64,000 bases of DNA from assembly GCA_027627225.1 (NCBI GenBank), contig CM051024.1:77427504-77491503 (forward strand). The letters run 5' to 3'. The stretch is from Congeria kusceri. Taxonomy: Eukaryota; Mollusca; Bivalvia; Myida; Dreissenidae. The notes below the pieces were generated by a model. The model did no database searches and was not told the DNA's origin. It saw nothing but the letters and a program-made list of their open reading frames with translations. The first letter of the stretch is position 1. The number at the start of each line of letters is the position of its first letter. A program made the position numbers and the translations under genes. This document shows positions 24,959 through 36,900 of this stretch, one piece after another.

Positions 24959-27900
24959 CTGAAATTCAACACACATACAACTCACATGCAGGAAAAATGC
25001 TTGTCAATGTTCTTAAACTACAGTGCAGCTCAAAAGAAAATTTCACTAGCAACTGCTGTGAAGTCAGAATGTTCAATTTGTTCATCTTGATCAGCTTTAC
25101 TCCACTATTCACGAAACAAGTTGGTTTCGCTTCAGCCATACTATAACTTGGTTCTTCTAGTACTAGATATTAAACTTGATAAATGGGGGAAACAAATGGG
25201 ATGCCTTAATCACACGAAATATGATCCTGAAATTGACTTGTTCGCAGATTTATGTTGTATTAACTTTTTTCAACATGTTTTAACACTTCAAAATGTAAAA
25301 TCAAGGCACTTGACCTCCTAAAATGGATATAACAAACAAACAGAAATATGTATCAGGTGTATTAATTCATGGTAAAATGCAACACTTTTTTTGCGTTTCT
25401 GTCATCAGTGACAAAAAAAACAATAAAAGTTGTTAGTCTGCTAACTGATGAAAAAGTCTAAATAGGATGATTGATTATGTAATGAAAAACTGCACATTGT
25501 ACAAGATATGAGGCGTGTCTTGGGAAAACCAGGCTTAATGCAGGTGCATAAAGAGTTGTCCCGGATCAGCCCGTGCAGTCTGCCCAGGCTAATCCGGGAT
25601 GACACTTTCCGCCTACAGCGGATTTTTGTTTAGAAGAGACTTCCTTGAAACAGAAAATACCATAAAAGTACGACACTACGCAGATGCATAAAAAAAAATG
25701 GGTTTCCTACGAAACACCTCATATATATTTTCTATCAACCAGCAAACTGGAAATCCAGGCTATTTTTTATCACGTAAAAATGATTCACTAGCATACATAC
25801 ACAATATTGTATGTGACATAGCCCTGATCGATCACATCCTGGTACAGAAGTGTGCTGGGCTCACTGCCTGGGATGTACAACTCCACTCGGAGGGGATTGA
25901 TTCCCTGTAACAGAGTATCACACTTTTCAATGGTTGCCACTGCTGAGGTCCATATTTTCAGATTTGAACAACAAGCCATCATGAAAAACCTTTCTAGTAT
26001 TTGCCATTAAAATGTTACAACTCCTACCCCAGTCTTTGAAATAACCCACTTGCCCGAAGACAGGGACAAGTATAAAATTGGCTCGTCGTGGGAAAACCGG
26101 TCTTAATGCATGTGCGTACAGTGTCGCCCCGGATCACTTTCCGCTTTATGGTATTTTCTGTTTCAAGAAAGTCTCTTCTAAACATATATCCACTGTAGGC
26201 AGAAAGTGCTGTCCTGGATTAGCCTGTACGGACTGCATTAAGACCGGTTTTCCAACTATGCGCCTCATATCTATTTGGGCAAGTAAACATTTTTACCTGT
26301 CTGCTCGTTAGGGCAAGTACATGGATCAACAATTATGAAATTAAAACATTCATTTACCAATAATACAACTATGTTCTGAAAGTTGTCTCACAATGTACCA
26401 TAATCACCTGATTTTCTTTCCAGACGACCGACTACATGAACAATATCACTATCATTTAAAAGGTTTAGGTAATTTCTAGATTTTATTTCCAAATTTCGAA
26501 CCAGTTCATGTGGATTCGGGCAAGTTGAAATTGAATGGTTTATGTCTGAATGGGAAAACCCTTCCAAAACATTATTTTGAAGACTCCTACCCAGCTATTG
26601 TTGAAATCTCCTTTCAATAAGCTTAACAAGCCAGATCACTTGCTCTTGTGTGAAACATAGGTTAATATTTAAACATGTCATAACTGAGGACATCATTGGA
26701 TATAACACTAGGTTATAACCTAATTTGCATATTATTGACATTTTTGGAAACGTCTATTCAAGGATGCCTTTTACGGTTTCTTTTTTGTAATAAATCTGGC
26801 ATTTTCAGTTTGCATGGGAATTTTTTCATGTTCAAAAAAAGCCGAAATTGTTACTGAAGCCAGCCATTTGGTTACATGTTTTGAAATCATTGTATTCAAT
26901 TAGAGTAAGTTTTTGCTGCATTTAATATAAATTGTTTGATTTTTAATATTTGTACACTCTGGAAAAGTTGCAAGTCAGTATTTATGACCAATTTGCCAAT
27001 GGCCCAAACTTTTCAACTATACATTTACACCAAAATTGCCAAAGGTCAGTTGTTATAACATATGTCTAGAACTTTTCAGCTACACGAGTATCCTGAATTT
27101 GCTAAAGTTAAGTTTTTATAACTAATAGCCCTAACATTTCAGCTGGCCAATGACTTAAACTTTTCAACCATTGCCTTGACGTGAGCCACAGCGTTCAGTC
27201 CCGTGACGACCTGTCGCATGTGCAGGTCGGACTGCAGACTCCAGGACGCAATGTTGTTTGTGGGGTGCACATTATCGAGCACAGCAGCATGTGACTGGCA
27301 GGGGAGAGGCAGAAGGTGTTGGGGAAGTGCTCGCATCCTATGGGGGAGAGAAATGTCTTTGACATGAACTGTACTGTATTGTCAATACTGTAAAATCATT
27401 TTATTTCATGGTGGTCTTATTTTTAGCATATTTTGCGGTCAAAACAGAGCGCAAAATTAAGACCCCAAGTAAATTTTCTTTTTGCATGACTATTAGAAAA
27501 TATGTGGCGTGTCGTGGGAAAACCGGACTTAATGCATGTGCATAAAGTGTCGTCCCGGATTAGCCTGTGCAATCCGCACAGGCTAATACCGGACGGTACT
27601 TTCCGCCTACAGTGTATTTATGTTTAGAAGAGACTTCCATCCAACAGAAAATACCACAAAAGCGGAAAGTGCCGTCCCGGATGCGGACTGCACAGGCTAA
27701 TCCGGGACGACACTTTACGCACATGCATCAAGTCTGGTTTTCCAACGACGCGCCTCATATATACATGAAAATGAAAAATGTGTGAATTTAAGCTCTGCCG
27801 TTTTTTTACAATGCGACAAATTTAGACACCGTGAAACAAATTGAGTTTACAGTTTCTGCTCAAAATCTTGTACCATGCATGCATAGAGGTAATATATGTA

Positions 27901-30900
27901 AGGGAAATATTTAAATCAAGGCATACAACGTTACAGATATTATGTCAATGTTTACATGCTATGAGAGTTCATGCAATTATTGAAAATACAATTCATGACA
28001 GTCTTCTTGATGAAGAATGTACAATACCTCTTAAAATTTACAACTCATAATATTGGTTAGATCAGGAGATTGTTCATAGAATCTAATTTAAAGCTGTAAA
28101 TTAATGTTCTGATTATATTCAGAGGGAAGTGCCAGCATCCGAGGGGATTGAGGAATGCCTTCTTGTTGAAGAATGTATAGTAGCTTTTAAAATCTACCAT
28201 TCTTAATAATTCTGTCCAACCAACCACTTAGGGCCCCCTTTGTCATTTAACTATTCTTAGAAACTAATTTAAACACATCACATAAACTTTCAATTCATTG
28301 TAACTTGAGTAAAGAATCAACCTGTCACCACTTTCGTTATGTGCTTATTTTAGCAAACTAGATAAGCTGATTTTTGGCACACTTTAAATATACCCAGACA
28401 AACTTACATGTTTATCTGCTCATATTTTTGCATACTGCACAAAATGTTCAAAGAAAGATCTTCTTCTTCATTGACACATACTATTTCCACATTCCACAAA
28501 GTGTACAAAAAAACCTTCTTGTTCAATGACACATATTCTGTATTTTTGTAGTCCATGAAGTGTACAATCGAAGATCTACTTGTACAAAGAAAAACCTACT
28601 TGTTCATCGGCACATAGTCGGTGTTGCCATAGTCCACGAAGTGTACAAGTATGAGATTGTTCTCGGGGAAGGTGTCCACGACGAAGGCTCGATACCAGCA
28701 CTTGTCCACAGGAAGCTTGGCACAGCAGGCCATACCTGGTAATGCAGGAGTATTAATCACATGACTGGGGTCCATAAAAACATTCTATAAAGAAAAACGG
28801 CTCGAGTATAACTATCAAATATGACACAGTCGAGCATCTAGCACCCTGGTGAAGACATTGATAGTAAAGAAGTATTTCAAGTTTCAAGTAAATACCTTTG
28901 ATAGTATTGAAGATATTGGACTTTATGAAAAACTTTAACCAAAATGTTAAAAAAGGGGCATAAATCTGTTAAAATACAAAACAGAGTTATGGGGGTTGCT
29001 CTCCCTGGTGGAGACATTGATAGTGAAGAAGTATTTTAAGTTTCAAATAAATACCTTTGATAGTATTCAAGATACCTGACATGATACAAAACTTTAAACT
29101 TGGCCAGACAGACTAATGGACCGACTACTGGACGGACTGATGGTTTGATTTTTAATATGCCCTCCTTCAGAGGCATAAAGAACATCAGAGAAAAATGCTG
29201 ACCCCCACCTGGTTTAGGACTGGGGATCACCGGCAGTGTGGGTACGATCGTGGCAAGCTCCATCTGACACTTCTCCAACTTGCCGAGGTTCTCATTGCTC
29301 TCCTTATGTCTCCGCCTCTCCTCCTCAGAAGCACTGGGGTCAAGGTCAACGCGGAGTTTTTGCAGGTACAACTGGAATCAATTAAGATTATAAGGATAAA
29401 GTGAACAGTGATGAATAAAAGTAAAGCATAACAACAGGAACTGACAATTTGATTTAACTGATATTCATACAAGGACAGTGTGGTCTATAGGAAAATCTGA
29501 GAAGTTCATACAAGGTTTGGCAGCTCCTGATGTGTGACCATCACAAGGGCTGTGTCTCCCACACTCCCAAAGCATGACTTCTTGAAAGGGTTGTTGTTCT
29601 GAAATTATGATAGAATGTTCATAAAAACTCACATGTAAAAAAACCTGTTCTTTAAACAATAACAAACTTAATCTAAGATATTAACGTTATGTGATTATTG
29701 ATTTCAGATCACTGGATCCCCCACTATAAGCAGGGTTTTAACACAATATAACTTGATCACAAGCAGGACGCCATGATCGTGTTACATGTAATAGCTGTAT
29801 AGTATAACAGTAACACAACCTCAGCAGATTTTTGACAGTGAATACTTATTACTGCTTTAAAGTATGACTGTGAATGTGCAATCCAATGATTGTCCAATGA
29901 AAGCGTCCATTTCCTTATTAAAAGAATAAATAAAAACCTCCTAAAACTGAAAAGATGAAGCAATGCATTTTGCAAGCATGTGATCCACTTGTAACCTAAT
30001 ATTCAGAATAAACACAACCCAAACAACCCATCAGAGTAGCTACTCTGTCATATCATTTACCACAATTCTGCACTCCCGACCCCACCCACATCCTACCGCA
30101 TACCAGAATGGCCTCCAACTTTGTCAACCTGTTTCCATGTATTATGAACCAACACAACCAAACAACCCCACCAAAGTACCTGTACAATGTAGCAAATATA
30201 TGAGGCTTGTCGTAGGAAAACCGGGCTTAATGCTTGTGTGTAAAATGTCGTCTCGGATTAGCCAGTGTAGTCCGCACAGGCTAATCCGGGACGACAATTT
30301 ACACCTACAGTCGATTTATGTTTAGAAGAGACTTCATTGAAAAAGACAAAAAGCCATAAAAGCGGAAAGTGTCATCCTGGATTAGCCTGCGCGGACTGCA
30401 CAGGCTTATCTGGAACAACACTTTACGCACATGCATTAAGCCCGGTTTTCCCCCAAAACGCCACATTTCATATGCTTAACTACAATTCTGCACTCCCTAC
30501 CCCACCCACCTACCACACCTACCAGTATGGCCGCCTGTATCTTCTTGCTACTCATCTCAATGTCCGTGATGTATTCCCCACGCTGCGCCAGCCCGAACTT
30601 CACGAGCCTTGAGCCGTAGTCTTCCTCGTTCAGCTCGAGGTGGACTGTCATGTGCTTGCTGGTGAAACCGAGCTTCTCCTAAACATGGAAGTTTCATTGT
30701 ACAGGTTCTGAGAAAAGCTTGATGAATATGTGACATACAATACAATACAATGTAGTGTTTTATCCAGACCTAATCAGAGCGGCGCCATGCCACGCCCCTT
30801 TATTGATCCGCCATGCCGCCCTTTTCAAAGGCAATAAGCGCCTCGTGCCCTCTTATCTGTCGATTGTATTGATTGTTAATGAGGGCCCTTTGTGATGGCA

Positions 30901-33900
30901 TGTTATTATAAACTAATCTGTGACCAACTGATAAGATCAGCAGTAGGGGCATTCAGATTATGAGTTTGTGTCCACATACAATAAAATCATGCTGATTTTG
31001 TTTTAAAAATGAGTGTAAATTGTCTGCTTTTAACAGCCTCGTTTTCACATGCAATTTCTAACATGTTTTAGTTTCGTGAACTTTTATATTAAAAATGACA
31101 ACAAAGGGCAGAATGAATGTAGACTCAATGTGGTCTTTATTCATAAACTATGAAAAAATACATGTGTATACAATATTTTTTCCAATAAAAACCAAAATCC
31201 ATGAAAAAACGAATTGCAGAACTAGCTATAATTTCGGACAAACATATTCGGATAAATCATTTCGATCCGAATAATTTTTCTGATCTTTGCGAATAATATA
31301 TCTTAATAATAAAAAGAACTTAAAATATTGAAAAATTAAAATGTGTTAATAAATTGACTTAATAATCATCAAATATATAAAAGGAATCAGTAATAATTCA
31401 AGAAAAAACTATTTAAATCTAATGTGTCCTTTTTAACAGTTCCACCGAGCACAAAATGCCCCTTTTCCAAATCAAGCGCCATGCCCCTCTGCCCATCTAG
31501 ATTAAACACAATACAATGGGAGATTTCTAGTATTTTGCCACTAATTTTCCATTCATCAACAAATAGTTATCATGCTTTAACACATGCACTTTTGTGTACA
31601 ATAAGTTAACAGTTAACACATGATATATGAATGCATTGATCGGATAAAACACTAGATTAATTTGCATATGATTGTCATTTGTGGAATATCAATACAATAC
31701 AATACAATACAATTGCTTATTATTAGCAAATGCCTCCAGCCGAAAATAGACTGATTTCCCAACAAGACATGCGCATTACACTTATAACAAATACATCAAC
31801 TAAATAAGACTGAATAAAGATAAGTAAAAATGAGAGGAACTTTCAGTTTCTTGAATTTGGACAAATCTATTCTGATTCACATTCCACAACAGTTTTGGTT
31901 CAGTAAGTTAATATGAGACTGAATTTAAATTTCAGTATGTTTGAAGAAATCTATCATGCAAACATTCATGTACCATGACAATGATAATGCAAATTAAATT
32001 TCAGTTTGTGTGGGAATGAAGAAATCTGAAGTTGCTCACATATCACAATAATTACGATGCAGTTTATATAAGATGAAATTAAGAGAAAATTCTGATCCAG
32101 TTCACGTACCACGACAGTGATCGTGCAGTATTTGTTGACCAGCTCCTTGTGCATCATGGCGATGATGTCGTCTGCCCACTTCCCGTCCTCCGAGATCTGC
32201 AGAAGACTGACATACAGTTGCCTAGCAACCAAGACAATGTATGGCATCTTTCAATCTCTCAATGTTAACAACATACTTGCTAAAAGTTTACAATGTCCCC
32301 TTTCATAGTCAGTTTTAACCTATTTATTGCAATATGATTATGTCAAAGTCACATGCTTTCTCAATGTTAACAATGCCATATATTAATGTTAACAATGTCA
32401 GCCCTTTATGTTAACAATGTCACATATAAGTGTTCCCTCTCACTGTTAACAATATATCTATCAATGTTAACAATGCATTCTATGAATGTTAATAATGGAC
32501 TCTCCCCATGTGTACAATGTATTCTCTCTATGTTAGCAATGTACCTTCTCAGTGTTAACAATGTACTCCCTCTATGTTAGCAATGTACCTTCTCAGTGTT
32601 AACAATGTACTCTCTCTATGTTAGCAATGTACCCTCTCAGTGTTAACAATGCACTCCCTCTATGTTAGCAATGTACCTTCTCCGTGTTAACAATGTACTC
32701 CCTCTATGTTAGCAATGTACCTTCTCAGTGTTAACAATGTACTCCCTCTATGTTAGCAATGTACCCTCTCAGTGTTAACAATGGACTCCCTCTATGTTAG
32801 CAATGTACCTTCTCAGTGTTAACAATGGACTCCCTCTATGTTAGCAATGTACCTTCTCAGTGTTAACAATGTACTCCCTCTATGTTAGCAATGTACCTTC
32901 TCAGTGTTAACAATGTACTCCCTCTATGTTAGCAATGTACCCTCTCAGTGCTAACAATGGACTCCCTCTATGTTAGCAATGTACCTTCTCAGTGTTAACA
33001 ATGTACTCCCTCTATGTTAGCAATGTACCCTCTCAGTGTTAACAATGTACTCCCTCTATGTTAGCAATGTACCCTCTCAGTGTTAACAATGTACTCCCTC
33101 TATGTTAGCAATGTACCTTCTCAGTGTTAACAATGTACTCCCTCTATGTTAGCAATGTACCCTCTCAGTGTTAACAATGTACTCCCTCTATGTTAGCAAT
33201 GTACCCTCTCAGTGTTAACAATGTACTCCCTCTATGTTAGCAATGTACCCTCTCAGTGTTAACAATGGACTCCCTCTATGTTAGCAATGTACCCTCTCAG
33301 TGTTAACAATGGACTCCCTCTATGTTAGCAATGTACCCTCTCAGTGTTAACAATGTACTCCCTCTATGTTAGCAATGTACCCTCTCAGTGTTAAAAATGG
33401 ACTCCCTCTATGTTAGCAATGTACCCTCTCAGTGTTAACAATGGACTCCCTCTATGTTAGCAATGTACCTTCTCAGTGTTAACAATGTACTCTATGTTAG
33501 CAATGTAACCTCTCAGTGTTAACAATGTACTCTATGTTAGCAATGTACCTTCTCAGTGTTAACAATGTACTCTCTCTATGTTAGCAATGTACCCTCTCAG
33601 TGTTAACAATGTACCCGCTCAGTACTGACAATTAACCCTCTCCATGTTAACAATGTACCCTCTCAATGTAAACAATGTACCCTCTCAATGTAAACAATGT
33701 ACACCCTCAATGGTAACAATGTACTCTCTCAATGGCAACAATGTACTATCTCAATACTAACAATGTACCCTCTCAAGGGTAGCAATGTACCCTCTCAATG
33801 TTAACACTGCCTTTGACTAATGATGGTAGGGAACTCACGGGTCTGATGTCGTGAAGCGTACACAGGAAGGTCTGCTGAGGGATGTGTGCAAACTCCTCAA

Positions 33901-36900
33901 TGTCTGCTCGTAACGTCTCATACCCCATCCACTCTGAGTTGCCATAGTCCAGAAAGTGCACCTGAAATGCAAAGGGCAGATAATTCAGAAAATAATATTT
34001 TTAATTTGAAAATGTGTTTCTTACAATAGGCAGATTGAAAGTGGACCTGCAGCGCCAAAGGCAGACAATGCAGAAACTACCAAACTTTGCTCTACAAACA
34101 ATAACTCTTGACAGTTTGCCAAGCACAGAACAATCCCAATCTTTTCCAACGGCTGTCATCTCTGATCATTAATCAATGGGCAGGTAATCCAGACAACTCT
34201 CAAACCCTGCTAAGATCTAATAACTCTTAACACTATGCAATGGGCAGATTACTACCAATCATTACCAAGACTCAGAAACTTAAAGGGACTATGTCATCTA
34301 AAAGGGCCCCAAGGGGCAATTTCTTTAAAAAATCTTAAATTTAGATATTAATACTTGCATATAAAAACGGTGAAAACAGGGTATATATAATGGGCAAACA
34401 GTTTACGCATTCTGAGATAAAAATCAATTTATAATATGGGTCTTGTTTGTTTGGCTTTTTCCTGTTTACATTTTGACGTAGGAATTGGGAGCATTTTATA
34501 TAACCATAGTTTACACACGATTCCTTACTTAGCATGATAGCGCAGTTGATTAAAGCACTGTATACTGTCATTTCTTCATATAGCTCCTGACGTGAGTTCG
34601 ATACCCGCTTGGGGTTTTAATATTTTCAAACTTTTTTATCAAATATCTTATTGTGTATTATATTATTTTTAATTTATTTCATGCACATGTCCTAGTATAG
34701 CGCATTACTATCATATACTGTGGAATCACTTATTTTCGCGGAGGTCTAATATTTTCACTTTTCGCGCTCCAGCCATTGCGCGAATTTATGTCCACAGCGA
34801 ATATTTACCGATTTCGTAATTTAGCCTTGGGAGTTTACACGTTCGTTCAAATGTACGTTGGTAATCGTTCATAAATATAAGCAGGTATATGTGACTGTCC
34901 CGATGTTTTAATCATTTACGTCATAAACAGTTTAGTAAAATATTTCTTACTACATTGTCATTGATGAATGATTTATATTTCTTTTTAATCATATTGTGAT
35001 CGTTTTTGTACAATAAAGTGATTCATACCTCTATTACACAGTCGCGGATTTGCGCGAATTCAAGACCGCGCAAGTATGTCTGTGATCGCAAGTGTGCGAA
35101 ATTTGTACCCCGCGAATTCAAGTGATTCTACAGTAAAATAATTTATAGTGCAATAGAAAGCAAATTTTTCGTTGACATAGTCCCTTTAACTAACACCAGA
35201 CAAGTTTTGAACTCTACAAAGGAGAGACAGCTCCTAAATTACCGAATCATTGCTAACACTTTGGTTAACAGCAGACACATTCTGAAAGTTTGCCATGGGC
35301 AGATTACTCTGAAACTTTGCAAAGAGCAGAGAACACTGAAAATGAACTTTCATCAACACTCAATCTCCTCTCAAAATCATGAAGTTTTCACTACTGTTCT
35401 GTTTCATAATATTTATGTACACATTCTAAGTGCAATATGAATACATGCTACTATAATACAAAATACTTTTTGGTGTCTGAGACAAGAATGTAAAGAGCAC
35501 ACATTGTTTGTGCTAAATATTCAAATTAAGATACTTATACATTATACAATGTACATTTAATGCTTACTTTGAAGTAAAATTTCAATACGAGGCGTGTCGT
35601 GGGAAAACCAGACTTAATGCATGTGCGTAAAGTGTCGCCCCCGATTAGCCTGTGCAGTCCGCACAGGCTAATCCGGGACAACACTTTCCGCTTTTAATGT
35701 ATTTTCTGTTTCAAGGAAGTCTCCCCTAACATAAATCCACTGTAGGCGGAAAGTGTCGTCCCGGATTACCCTGTGCGGACTGCACAGACTAATCCGAGAT
35801 GACACTTTACGCACATGCATTTAGACCGGTTTTCCCACGACGCGCCTCATATCCATTTAAGACTCACAAGTGCAACATCAGGACCAGAATTTTGAGGGTT
35901 GAGGGTGAAACTATTGTATCTGCTTTCAGATACAATAGTTTCACACTCAACCCTCGATTTACCAGCCAATTCATCCCTCGATTTACCAGCCAATTCAATG
36001 ACTTAATACATAAGAATAAACACTAATCTTGAAACTGTTTTATTCAAAGAACGCTGTTTATTTGACTCTAGTTTCGTATTCACCAATGCTAATTTTAGCA
36101 TTCTTTATTTACATAAACGACATAGGTACCCAGCACATTTGCCCTTCGCTCAAGAGTATTTGTTCTTGAGTCAAAGTCTATTCAATATTCTTCTAACATT
36201 CTAAACATTCTATATTTATTTGACTCCAGTTTCGTATTCACCAATGCTAATTTTAGCATTCTTTATTTACATAAACGACATAGGTACCCAGCACATTTGC
36301 TCTTTGCTCAAGAGTGTTCGTTCCCTAGTCAAAGTCTATTCTACATTCTTCTAAACATTCTATATTAAGTCTAAGAATGGGTTGGTGAATACGACCCTGG
36401 CCCCACAACTATGAAAGTTCACAATCTCAAACTTAGTCTCAACTTAAAATATTGACCAATGAGAATGCTTGAAACAATGGACCTTTGATATTTATTGGTT
36501 AAATGTTTAAGATTAAGACTAAGATTCAGCTTAAGAATGTTTTTAGACATGGGGCCAGGAATTTTCAATTAAACCAACTACGACTACACCGACTTGCGCC
36601 ACCTACCTGCACTTTATCCGGGTCCACCTGCAGAATGTTGGCCCGGTGCCAGGACTGGTCGCTCTCGTAGAAGGCGGCACACGCCTGGCCGGTCTCCCAC
36701 TTCTGCTCGGGGCCGTGCGGGTCGCTGTACTTGAACTTCTGCTGCAGGTTGTCGCACATGGATTGGAACAGGTCGTCTACAATGAGGAATGGCAGGAATG
36801 CTATGAAATAGACAGGAAATGGAGTTGAAGTTTTAGAGTACAGCTGAACTGTATTATCTTGAAGTTGCAGGGAATTCAAAATGACTTGAACATATTAAAA

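Larger units (their letters stand above)
34280..35189. mobile_element. 910-bp element with 17-bp perfect TIRs and TTAA ends
   Basis: Left end ttaaagggactatgtca (34280-34296) and right end tgacatagtccctttaa (35173-35189) are exact inverse copies. TTAA at both outer edges would fit a piggyBac-like TTAA target. No transposase ORF. Contains a tRNA-like stretch (34537-34615) and the nested element 34716-35135. Confidence 0.7.

Noticed and set aside
24181..24972. 263-codon ORF as a stand-alone gene
   Set aside because: The ATG lies upstream of a good acceptor (ttgaatttcag), and the phase joins exactly to exon 25904-25801; it is the terminal exon of the Tudor gene.
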